Positions 50,868 to 57,669 of a stretch of 57,669 nt of DNA are shown one piece after another. The translations under genes and the position numbers were made by a program. The stretch comes from an uncultured Clostridia bacterium (GTDB lineage Bacteria; Bacillota; Clostridia; UBA1381), in the NCBI GenBank assembly GCA_944393255.1, contig CALXZP010000070.1, forward strand, positions 1 through 57,669, given 5' to 3'. Position 1 is the stretch's first letter, and each line of letters opens with the position of its first letter. The notes under the pieces are model-generated. The model searched no databases and was not told the origin of the DNA. It was given only the letters and a program-made list of their open reading frames with translations.

Positions 50868-51881
50868 ATGAAATCGAAAAAATTCTCTGTAATGTTAACG
50901 GTAGGTGCGCTTGCGGCGGCTTCAATGCTCGCAGGCTGCGGAAATACGGACGGAAACGGAACAACAGCTTCACAGGAGCCGTCCGGCGGCGGCGCGGCGT
51001 ATACAATAGGTCTCTGCCAGACCGTACAGCATGACGCGCTTGATGCTGCTACTAACGGTTTCCAGGACAAGCTCAGGGAGCTGCTCGGCGAGGATGTAAG
51101 CTTCAATCTGCAAAATGCGGCGGGAGATTCGGCAACATGCGCAACTATAGTAAACCAGTTTGTATCGAACGATGTTGATCTTATATTTGCCAATGCAACG
51201 GCGGCGCTTCAGGCTGCGGCAGCTGCAACGGATCAGATCCCGATAGTAGGTACATCCATAACAGATTACGGTACAGCTCTTGATATAACCGATTGGACAG
51301 GCACAACGGGAAGAAACATCACAGGCTCATCCGACCTTGCTCCGCTTGAGGAACAGGCGGCTATGATAAAGGAGCTTCTTCCGGACGCACAGAATGTAGG
51401 ACTGATATACTGCTCGAGCGAGTCAAACTCAAAATATCAGGTGGATATAGTACAGTCCGAGCTCGAAGCTCTCGGCTATACCTGCACACAGTATTCATTT
51501 GCGGACTCAAACGATATAGTGGGCGTTATAACAAGCGCATGCGATGCGAGCGATGCTCTCTATGTGCCGACTGACAATACCGCTGCTGCAAATACGGAGA
51601 TCATAAACAATGTGGCGCTTCCGGCAGGCGTTCCGATCATTGCCGGTGAGGAAGGTATATGCGAAGGCTGCGGTATAGCAACGCTTTCTATAGATTATTA
51701 TTCGCTCGGTCAAAAAGCCGGCGAGATGGCTTATGAGATATTGGCAAACGGCGCGGATCCCGCAGCTATGGAAATAGAGTATGCGGACGGGCTCACAAAG
51801 AAATATATCCCGGATCGCTGTGAGCAGCTCGGTATAACAGTGCCGGAGGACTACACAGCGATAACAGCCGAAGCTGAATAA
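50868..51881 (+). CDS. ABC transporter substrate-binding lipoprotein (PF04392 type)
   Basis: 337 residues. The lipoprotein signal ends SMLAGC (lipidated Cys near residue 24), followed by a Gly/Ser linker. The binding domain starts YTIGLCQTVQHDALDAATNGFQDKLRELLG, and continues with DVDLIFANATAALQAAAAATDQIPIVGTSITDYG and YVPTDNTAAANTEII, the PF04392 pattern. Streptococcal relatives are tied to tryptophan uptake, but the ligand here is not proven. The start is ATG 50868 with AGAAAGGA upstream; earlier in-frame codons lack a ribosome site. Confidence 0.92.
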   Translation: MKSKKFSVMLTVGALAAASMLAGCGNTDGNGTTASQEPSGGGAAYTIGLCQTVQHDALDAATNGFQDKLRELLGEDVSFNLQNAAGDSATCATIVNQFVSNDVDLIFANATAALQAAAAATDQIPIVGTSITDYGTALDITDWTGTTGRNITGSSDLAPLEEQAAMIKELLPDAQNVGLIYCSSESNSKYQVDIVQSELEALGYTCTQYSFADSNDIVGVITSACDASDALYVPTDNTAAANTEIINNVALPAGVPIIAGEEGICEGCGIATLSIDYYSLGQKAGEMAYEILANGADPAAMEIEYADGLTKKYIPDRCEQLGITVPEDYTAITAEAE

Positions 51882-51894
51882 AAATAATATGGCA

Positions 51895-51940
51895 GCGAAA
51901 TTTGCAGTAATGCCTTACGGCGTTATTGCAAATTTCGTTT
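51895..51940 (+). other. Intergenic hairpin between binding protein and permease
   Basis: The stem CGAAATTTGCA(G)TAATGCC pairs with GGCGTTATTGCAAATTTCG across a 4-nt loop, about 19 bp with one irregularity. No T-tract follows. Such hairpins keep the abundant binding-protein message stable or reduce read-through to the permease. Confidence 0.8.
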
Positions 51941-51967
51941 ATATGGGTAAAAGGAAAGGAAAGACAT

Positions 51968-52870
51968 ATGCTGGACTTTTTTGGTTCGATTCCCGGCGCT
52001 GTTGCCCAGGGTATGATCTGGGGCATAATGGCGGTCGGAGTGTACATCACATTTAAGATCATGGATATTGCCGATCTTACGGTGGACGGTTCGTTTGCTA
52101 CAGGCGGTGCAACGCTCGTTGTATGCGTTGCCGCCGGTATGAATACTGTTCTCGCTATGGTCATCGCCTTTATTGTCGGATGCCTGGCGGGGCTTGTGAC
52201 GGGCGTGTTCCATACGAAATTCGGTATCCCGGCGATACTTGCCGGTATCCTCACGCAGCTTGCGCTGTATTCCATAAATCTGCGGATCATGACGCAGCGC
52301 GCAAACGTTCCCCTGTCGGTAGACAAATATGATCTCATAATATCATTGAGAAACATACCGAATGCGCTTATCGTTACCGGATTATTTGTAGTGGTAATAA
52401 TCGCGGTGATGTATTGGTTCTTCGGGACCGAGCTGGGACACTCACTGCGCGCTACGGGCTGCAATCAGTCCATGGCAAGGGCGAACGGTATAAATACCGA
52501 TACGAATAAGATAATAGGGCTTGTTCTGTCGAATGGTCTTGTTTCGCTTTCCGGCGCTCTGCTTTCTCAGTATCAGGGTTTTGCGGATATCAATATGGGA
52601 CGGGGAGCTATAGTTATAGGTCTTGCGGCGGTTATTATAGGAGAGGTGCTGCTGGGCAAAATATTCAAGAATTTTGCACTTAAGCTTCTTTCGGCTGTTG
52701 TGGGCGGTATAATATATTATATAGTAATAACTATCGTGCTCCAGATGGGTCTGAATGCAAACGATCTCAAGCTGCTCACGGCTGTGGTGGTTGCTGTATT
52801 CCTCGGCATACCTTACTGGAGAAGAAAGGTCGCGGAGCGCAGGACGACAGTGCCTAAGGAGGTGTCCTGA
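51968..52870 (+). CDS. ABC transporter permease (branched-chain type)
   Basis: 300 residues with about eight or nine hydrophobic segments. GIMAVGVYITFKIMDIADLTVDGSFATGGA and the cytoplasmic coupling loop GTELGHSLRATGCNQSMARANGINTDTNKIIGL belong to the BPD_transp_2 family. It forms the channel for the lipoprotein's ligand. The start is ATG 51968 with GGAAAGGAAAG upstream. It overlaps the ATPase gene by one base (TGATG). Confidence 0.93.
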   Translation: MLDFFGSIPGAVAQGMIWGIMAVGVYITFKIMDIADLTVDGSFATGGATLVVCVAAGMNTVLAMVIAFIVGCLAGLVTGVFHTKFGIPAILAGILTQLALYSINLRIMTQRANVPLSVDKYDLIISLRNIPNALIVTGLFVVVIIAVMYWFFGTELGHSLRATGCNQSMARANGINTDTNKIIGLVLSNGLVSLSGALLSQYQGFADINMGRGAIVIGLAAVIIGEVLLGKIFKNFALKLLSAVVGGIIYYIVITIVLQMGLNANDLKLLTAVVVAVFLGIPYWRRKVAERRTTVPKEVS

Positions 52871-53664
52871 TGCTTAAAATAAACGGTGTTTACAAAACCT
52901 TTAACAGAGGGACTATAAATGAAAAACGCGCTCTTAACGGTGTTGACCTGACCCTTAACGAGGGTGATTTTGTAACTATCATAGGCGGAAACGGCGCGGG
53001 AAAATCCACATTGCTGAACAGTATCTGCGGAGTTTTTCCCGTAGATTCGGGAAGCATCGTTATAGACGATATCGATGTGACTAAGCTTCCGGAGCATAAG
53101 CGCGCTAAGTATCTGGGCAGGGTATTCCAGGATCCTATGATGGGAACTGCCGCCGATATGTGGATAGAGGAAAACATGTCTCTTGCGTACCGGCGCGGAC
53201 AGGGCCGCGGATTGAAGTGGGCTATCACCTCAAAGGAGCGGAAGCTGTATAAGGAAATGCTGAGCCAGCTCGGGCTCGGTCTTGAGGACAGGCTCTCAAG
53301 CAAGGTAGGGCTTCTTTCCGGCGGACAAAGACAGGCGCTTACTCTGCTCATGGCGGTAATGCGCAAACCTAAGCTGCTCCTGCTGGACGAGCATACCGCC
53401 GCGCTTGATCCGAAAACCGCCGAAACGGTGCTGAATTTGTCGGATAAGTTTATAAATGAGGATAATCTGACAACTCTCATGATAACTCATAATATGAAGG
53501 ACGCTATCAGCCACGGAAACAGGCTGATAATGATGCATGAGGGACGTGTGATATATAATGTCAGCGGCGAGCAAAAGAAAGATCTGACGGTAGACGACCT
53601 GCTGAAGAAATTTGCAGATCTGAGCGGCGAGGAATTTGCAAACGACCGCGCATTGCTGAACTGA
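52870..53664 (+). CDS. ABC transporter ATP-binding protein
   Basis: 264 residues. Walker A is GGNGAGKST (about 39-47), the signature is LSGGQRQAL (near 153), Walker B is LLLLDEHTAAL, and the switch His lies in MITHNMKDA. A longer insert (RGQGRGLKWAITSKERKLYKEM) sits between the Q-loop and signature. It drives import by the permease at 51968-52870. The start is ATG 52870 with AAGGAGG upstream. Confidence 0.96.
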   Translation: MLKINGVYKTFNRGTINEKRALNGVDLTLNEGDFVTIIGGNGAGKSTLLNSICGVFPVDSGSIVIDDIDVTKLPEHKRAKYLGRVFQDPMMGTAADMWIEENMSLAYRRGQGRGLKWAITSKERKLYKEMLSQLGLGLEDRLSSKVGLLSGGQRQALTLLMAVMRKPKLLLLDEHTAALDPKTAETVLNLSDKFINEDNLTTLMITHNMKDAISHGNRLIMMHEGRVIYNVSGEQKKDLTVDDLLKKFADLSGEEFANDRALLN

Positions 53665-53751
53665 TGTATGGCGTTTCAATCTCGGTATCTTGAATAAAAA
53701 CGTCTATATGCAGCAGTGAGACAGCAAGTTTGGCTGTTAAACAGTATATAT

Positions 53752-53795
53752 AAAGGCGGTATATCTCATATATGGTAGGGATATGCTGCCTTTTT
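53752..53795 (+). terminator. Terminator of the ABC importer operon
   Basis: A 14-bp stem AAAGGCGGTATATC/GATATGCTGCCTTT (two G-T) is followed by TTTTT. Confidence 0.82.
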
Positions 53796-53925
53796 ACTTT
53801 GATCACAGAGCAAAAACGCTGTTAGATGCTGCTTGATATTATCCGATATGATAAACACAGGCGGCGTACTTATCATATTGGAGCCGGACAATACGGAATG
53901 TATTGTATCAGGGAGGAAATAAACT

Positions 53926-55479
53926 ATGTGGAAAAGAAAAGAGCTAAAGAAAAAAGCGAAAGGCACACTGAAGAGAAATTATTGGGGGATCGTTATAACC
54001 TGTGCGCTTATTGCAATAATAATGGGATATTTTATAAATCCGATAACAAGTATTGAAAGTGTAGTCAAATTTTCGAACGGAGAATATACAAGCAAGGCTG
54101 ATACTGATATTGTTATGGCCGATACTGCCCGGCGGGAAACATTAAGCAATACGGAGATAGTCGATGAATTTTTAGGCGGAGTAGGAATGGAGAACGAAGC
54201 CGCGAAGGATTGGACGGCAGGAGTGCTGTCTATGTTTGCAAGGAATACGGAAGGTGCGGGCAGCGTTTTGTACGGAGTAATCAATTCAATAAATCAAATA
54301 GCGTTCGGCGACAGGCTCAGCCCTCAAATCATAATAAGTTTGGGTGTTCTGGTGAGCTTGTTCATTTTGATTTTTATAAAAAACGTACTGGCGGTAGGAT
54401 TTTGCCGATATCTTTTGGAGATCCGCACATACAGCCGCACAAGGCTGAACCGTGTATTGTTTCCTTGGCATATACGAAGGGGAACAAGGATCGCAAAGAC
54501 AACGCTGCTTAAAATGCTTTATCAATTCCTATGGGATCTTACTATCATAGGCGGCATTATCAAAAGATACTCATATAGGCTCGTACCGTACATAATAGCT
54601 GAATATCCCGACATAAATGCGAAGGACGCTATTGCCTTATCACGGCGTATGATGGACGGAAGCAAGTGGAATACATTCATCCTTGATATTTCCTTTCTGC
54701 CGTGGCGGATATTGAATTTCTTCACTTTAAACTTTCTTAACGTGTTATTCATTGAGCCTTATACACGCCTTACAAATGCGGAATTGTATATGAAGCTTCG
54801 TTCAAAGGCAAAGACGGACAAATTGATAAACGCTGATAAGCTCTGCGATGTGCTTTTGGATGCGGACGTAACAAACGGCGAATATCCGGTGAATGAGTAC
54901 ATCATACCTCCTTATCCGTCGAGACATTGGGCGCACGCTGACTATGACAGAAAATACAGTTTAACCTCATTGATACTGATATTTTTTGCATTTTCTCTCA
55001 TCGGCTGGTTGTGGGAAGTAGGCTTGAACCTGTTTACAATGGGTACGTTTGTCAACCGCGGCGTTTCGTACGGCCCATGGCTGCCCATTTACGGAACGGG
55101 AGGCGTGCTTGTGCTTATCGTGTTGAAAAAGCTGAGAAGCAAGCCTGCGCTTACTTTCCTTTCGACAATGGCTCTGTGCGGAATAGTTGAATATTTTACA
55201 TCTTGGTTCTTGGAAATGAGCAGAGGGATGAAATGGTGGGATTACAGCGGATATTTCCTGAATTTAGATGGCAGGATATGTCTTGAAGGACTTATTGTGT
55301 TCGCCTTGGGAGGATGCGCGGCGATATATCTTATTGCCCCATCGCTCGACGATCTGTTCAATAAAATACCGAAGAAGATCAAGATCACAATGTGTATTGT
55401 ACTTGTAACGGTATTTCTGTGCGACCAAACGTATTCGCATTTTGTTCCGAACAGCGGTAAAGGGATCACGGATTATTGA
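53926..55479 (+). CDS. DUF975 / CmpB-type (ABC type IV) fusion membrane protein
   Basis: 517 residues. The N-terminal part begins WKRKELKKKAKGTLKRNYWGIVITC, the DUF975 pattern, with membrane segments to about residue 275. The C-terminal 190 residues (SLILIFFAFSLIGWLWEVGLNLF..., GPWLPIYGTGGVLVLIVLKKL, WWDYSGYFLNLDGRICLEGL) match the putative ABC-transporter type IV/CmpB family, usually a separate protein. The function is unknown. The start is ATG 53926 with GGGAGGAAAT upstream. Confidence 0.82.
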   Translation: MWKRKELKKKAKGTLKRNYWGIVITCALIAIIMGYFINPITSIESVVKFSNGEYTSKADTDIVMADTARRETLSNTEIVDEFLGGVGMENEAAKDWTAGVLSMFARNTEGAGSVLYGVINSINQIAFGDRLSPQIIISLGVLVSLFILIFIKNVLAVGFCRYLLEIRTYSRTRLNRVLFPWHIRRGTRIAKTTLLKMLYQFLWDLTIIGGIIKRYSYRLVPYIIAEYPDINAKDAIALSRRMMDGSKWNTFILDISFLPWRILNFFTLNFLNVLFIEPYTRLTNAELYMKLRSKAKTDKLINADKLCDVLLDADVTNGEYPVNEYIIPPYPSRHWAHADYDRKYSLTSLILIFFAFSLIGWLWEVGLNLFTMGTFVNRGVSYGPWLPIYGTGGVLVLIVLKKLRSKPALTFLSTMALCGIVEYFTSWFLEMSRGMKWWDYSGYFLNLDGRICLEGLIVFALGGCAAIYLIAPSLDDLFNKIPKKIKITMCIVLVTVFLCDQTYSHFVPNSGKGITDY

Positions 55480-55490
55480 TAATATGATAA

Positions 55491-55528
55491 GCAAAAACGC
55501 TCGGGCTTGAACGGCCTGAGCGTTTTTG
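55491..55528. terminator. Bidirectional terminator, CmpB-type gene / merR
   Basis: The stem AAAAACGCTCGGGC/GGCCTGAGCGTTTTT (one mismatch) has T-runs in both directions and lies between converging genes. Confidence 0.88.
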
Positions 55529-55602
55529 CTGCGAGAATATCTTGGGTGTATTTATTATATTATATTGTACATTTTTGCAAAAAGACCGGGCGGGCGTATC
55601 TC

Positions 55603-56397
55603 TCAGAGAGCTGTGCCGCCGAAAATGGGTATCTGTATATTGTAGTGCCAATGCAGTATTCCCGATACGACTATCTGCTGCACGGTAAATTCGGGCGTGA
55701 TTCCGTATTCTGTCTCCGCTGTCTTTGTCAGTTTATTTATAACGTCCGTTTTGTCTTTCTCTGAAGCGTCGGCGCAAAGATAATCGCCTGCCGGAAGAAT
55801 AGTCAGATCGCTTGTATCCCCGTGCCGTATGCATACGGCGAACAGCCGTGAGATCCCGTTATGGGTATACACGCCGGCTGTATCCTCGAAGAAAAACTGA
55901 TCCTTTTTATCCTCGGGGATATTTGCGTAGAAGTGATGCAGATAGTCCCACAGGTTGTCAAGGGTCGGAGTCTCCAGTGTGTCTGAAAGCATGATCACTC
56001 TTTTGTTAAAAAAGCGCACGGATATATCCGATGCGGCTTTCCGGTTTTGCAGCTTGTTTTCATAGTCTGCCTTTGCGGCCTGTATCCTTGATTTGCTGTA
56101 TTGCAGGGACGCGATCTTTTCATCTGCCTTTTTCTCGGCCTCATTGAGAAAATCCACTATTTTGCGGAGGTCGTCGTATTCAAGGACTTTTTTTATCTCT
56201 TTCAGCGAAAGATCCATGGTTTGAAGGGCGCGTATGGTATTGACGCGCACAATATCGGTTTCGGTATAATATCTGTAATTTGTCCATTCATCCTTTTTGC
56301 ACGGCTGAACAAGTCCTATGCGGTCGTAGTGCCGCAGCGTCTCTGCCGTTACGCCTGCAGCCTTGGCGGCGGCGCCTATAGAAAAATATTTTTTCAA
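55603..56397 (-). CDS. MerR-family transcriptional regulator with GyrI-like domain
   Basis: 264 residues. The N-terminal winged helix-turn-helix reads YFSIGAAAKAAGVTAETLRHYDRIGLVQPCKKDEWTNYRYY, followed by the dimerisation helix (KKADEKIASLQYSKSRIQAAKADYENKL). The C-terminal about 150 residues, ending WHYNIQIPIFGG, look like a GyrI/BmrR-type small-molecule effector domain. The start is most likely TTG 56397 with AGAGGTGATAAGAAA upstream; an in-frame GTG at 56430 lies inside the operator and has no ribosome site. It should bind the 19-bp-spacer promoter at 56413-56443. Confidence 0.88.
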   Translation of the reverse strand: MKKYFSIGAAAKAAGVTAETLRHYDRIGLVQPCKKDEWTNYRYYTETDIVRVNTIRALQTMDLSLKEIKKVLEYDDLRKIVDFLNEAEKKADEKIASLQYSKSRIQAAKADYENKLQNRKAASDISVRFFNKRVIMLSDTLETPTLDNLWDYLHHFYANIPEDKKDQFFFEDTAGVYTHNGISRLFAVCIRHGDTSDLTILPAGDYLCADASEKDKTDVINKLTKTAETEYGITPEFTVQQIVVSGILHWHYNIQIPIFGGTAL

Positions 56398-56412
56398 ATT
56401 TCTTATCACCTC

Positions 56413-56443
56413 TTGACTTTTGTGCAGCACAAAGGTTTATAAT
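56413..56443 (+). promoter_or_regulatory. MerR-type promoter/operator (19-bp spacer)
   Basis: TTGACT (56413-56418), a 19-bp spacer, TATAAT (56438-56443). The spacer is almost entirely a dyad, CTTTTGTGC-A-GCACAAAGG. This is the hallmark of promoters that MerR proteins untwist to activate. It points at the DUF4097 lipoprotein and lies against the start of the merR gene, so it may also serve autoregulation. Confidence 0.85.
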
Positions 56444-56578
56444 ATATTTAAACCGCGGCAATGATATATTTTAAAACTGTGAATGGGTTTTGATATATGT
56501 ATTATAGCACAGTGAGGGCGGAAAATCAACGGCTGCGGGATAATGACAGCTTAAAATCGAAAGGAGATACTGATCAAT

Positions 56579-57244
56579 ATGAAAAAGGGTATTATTTTAA
56601 GTTTGGCTGCTATTGGGTGTATATTTGCTTTAACAGGCTGCTCCGGCGGCGAAGAACGGTTCACCGCAGGAAATTATACGGCTGACGGCGGACAAGTCAA
56701 GGAAATAGTGATAGACGTTCGTGACAGAGCGATAGACATATCTGCTTCCGAGGATGAACGGATATATATCGACTATTCCGACGGTGAAAAAGAATATTAT
56801 GATATCTCATTGTCCGAGAGCAGCGTTCTGACTATGAAGCTTGCCGACGATAAAGAATGGAGCGACTATGTAGGCGGAAAAAGCAGTGAAGAATTCAGAA
56901 CAATATCGGTGCGTATCCCCGAAAACATTCTGGATGGTCTGAGTTTGTCAACGACCAACGAAGATATTGTAATTGCGCCGCTGTCCGTATCTGACAGTGT
57001 AGTCCTGTCATCTAACGGCGGAGACATCATATTTGATAAGCTGGACGCAGGCAGGAGTATTTCCGTAACAGGTAAAAACGGTGATATATCGGGCACGATC
57101 GTCGGAGGCTATGACGACTATGCTATTTCCTGCAATGTAAAAAAGGGAGAATGCAATTTGCCGGAAAGCAAGCCGGGCGGTGAAAAGACGCTGAATATAG
57201 AAAACAATAACGGAGACACGGATATAAATTTTGAAAAAGAATAA
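56579..57244 (+). CDS. DUF4097-type lipoprotein
   Basis: 221 residues. A lipoprotein signal (KKGIILSLAAIGCIFALTGC, lipidated Cys near residue 21) is followed by a right-handed beta-repeat region with recurring LSSNGGDIIFDKL, VTGKNGDISGTI and ENNNGDTDINF, typical of DUF4097 envelope-stress/adhesin-like proteins. The role is unknown. The start is ATG 56579 with AAAGGAGATACTGATCAAT upstream. It is driven by the MerR-type promoter, which suggests induction by a small hydrophobic or cationic molecule. Confidence 0.88.
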   Translation: MKKGIILSLAAIGCIFALTGCSGGEERFTAGNYTADGGQVKEIVIDVRDRAIDISASEDERIYIDYSDGEKEYYDISLSESSVLTMKLADDKEWSDYVGGKSSEEFRTISVRIPENILDGLSLSTTNEDIVIAPLSVSDSVVLSSNGGDIIFDKLDAGRSISVTGKNGDISGTIVGGYDDYAISCNVKKGECNLPESKPGGEKTLNIENNNGDTDINFEKE

Positions 57245-57270
57245 AAACCGTATGGAGCCGGTCAGAAAAG

Positions 57271-57300
57271 GACGGCATTGTGTTTATATGCCGTCTTATT
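57271..57300 (+). terminator. Terminator of the DUF4097 gene
   Basis: The perfect 8-bp stem GACGGCAT/ATGCCGTC is followed by TTATTCCG, a weak T-tract. Confidence 0.65.
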
Positions 57301-57323
57301 CCGTTTCTGCGTTAAAAGCACAG

Positions 57324-57418
57324 CTTTTGGGAGCAGGCGCGGCAGAACGCTCCCGAAAGATCAAGTCATCTATCATTTCATCGCTCAAAAGCTTGACTTT
57401 TGAGCGATGAAATGATAG
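57324..57418. repeat. Two strong tandem hairpins
   Basis: CTTTTGGGAGC/GCTCCCGAAAG (57324-57359, one mismatch) is followed by a perfect 22-bp palindromic stem with a 5-nt loop (57370-57418). The second contains TTGACT (57393-57398), 17 bp, TAGAAT (57416-57421), a promoter-like arrangement. A MITE remnant is also possible. Confidence 0.7.
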
Positions 57419-57424
57419 AATAAA

Positions 57425-57510
57425 TACGGTGATCAGAATAAGAAACTGTATAATATTCAAACTGCCCGGTATAATGATCTTATATTCGATCGGATACCGG
57501 GAGTTTTTTT
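57425..57510 (+). ncRNA. Candidate small RNA before the right-edge element
   Basis: From the promoter-like TTGACT-17-TAGAAT a transcript of about 80 nt would end at the terminator CCCGGTAT/ATACCGGG with TTTTTTT (57465-57510). GATC...GAATAAG and CTTATATTCGATC can also pair. There is no convincing frame inside. The terminator is clear; the RNA is inference. Confidence 0.4.
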
Positions 57511-57575
57511 GCGTTTCTGTACAGAGTTTTCAAAGGCTGAACATGTTATGATATAATTGATGGGTGACAAAAAAG

Positions 57576-57648
57576 ATGAGAATAGCATCCAAATGTGATA
57601 TAATGTTTAACGACCAAGAAAAACATTAGTCAAAGGAGCTATTCTCAT
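57576..57648. mobile_element. Probable left end of an insertion element
   Basis: An 11-bp inverted repeat, ATGAGAATAGC (57576-57586) and GCTATTCTCAT (57638-57648), encloses a second TATAAT-like box (57599-57604) and leads into an open frame with a strong ribosome site. The layout resembles an insertion sequence start; the element family cannot be named from this end. Confidence 0.35.
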
Positions 57649-57669
57649 GATTAGTATATCAGAAGTTGC
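57647..57669 (+). CDS. Partial CDS, possible transposase N-terminus
   Basis: The first seven codons (MISISEV) are visible before the window ends. AAAGGAG lies eight bases upstream. The transposase call rests only on the flanking inverted repeat and is tentative. Confidence 0.4.

Noticed and set aside
1..57669. CRISPR array, rRNA genes, prophage structural genes, replication origin
   Set aside because: No regularly spaced repeats, rRNA segments, capsid/tail genes or DnaA-box clusters were seen.

Overview
The window looks like chromosome of a low-GC Gram-positive anaerobe of the class Clostridia, probably a gut Oscillospiraceae/Ruminococcaceae-type organism. The reasons are the SepF/YlmH/DivIVA division cluster, RNase Y, the CarD-IspD-IspF operon, a paired GlgC/GlgD ADP-glucose system, a large PPi-type pyruvate phosphate dikinase, XpaC/TelA, LytTR/GHKL peptide-type signalling, TTG/GTG starts with strong AGGAGG-like ribosome sites, and 17-bp-spaced TTGACA/TATAAT promoters. 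No organism name can be fixed from sequence alone.

Layout. 1-127: end of a tRNA-Gln, then tRNA-Lys and a terminator. 173-1280: a small accessory segment bounded by a 43-bp direct repeat, holding a predicted type I toxin/antisense-RNA pair, a ribbon-helix-helix protein and a recombinase-like gene remnant. 1398-5098: a complete agr-type quorum-sensing locus (sensor kinase, structured non-coding interval with its own promoter, AgrB protease, AgrD-like pheromone precursor, convergent LytTR regulator). 5128-11439: housekeeping minus-strand operon (DUF362 ferredoxin, trmL, apgM, AI-2E-type permease, metG). 11472-15786: sugar kinase, then carD-ispD-ispF-HAD. 15792-19676: division cluster (HlyD-like, yggS, sepF, ylmH, divIVA). 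19734-23105: patatin, telA, xpaC. 23125-27452: iron alcohol dehydrogenase, ymdB and rny.

27669-40500: glycogen cluster on the plus strand: glgB, glgC, glgD, glgA, glgP, a GH13 hydrolase and an AraC-family regulator. Together these make ADP-glucose, polymerise it, branch the polymer and degrade it again. The glgB leader has switch-like alternative pairings and GlgA carries a histone-H1-like K/A/T tail. 40686-44721: an AT-rich island with a stalk-domain secreted protein, a duplicated fragment of it, a small secreted protein and a second GHKL/LytTR two-component system without agrB/agrD.

44815-57669: thiC behind a TPP riboswitch with a co-directional lipoprotein; ppdK; an amidase-domain protein; a three-gene ABC importer (lipoprotein, permease, ATPase); a DUF975/CmpB membrane protein; a MerR regulator facing a DUF4097 lipoprotein across a 19-bp-spacer MerR-type promoter; a hairpin-rich interval with a possible small RNA; and, at the right edge, the first codons of what looks like a transposase gene.

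The signals I find most worth pursuing are the glgB leader switch, the GlgA tail, the agr locus with its non-coding interval and Ser-type AgrD, the type I toxin module beside tRNA-Lys, and the MerR/DUF4097 promoter.
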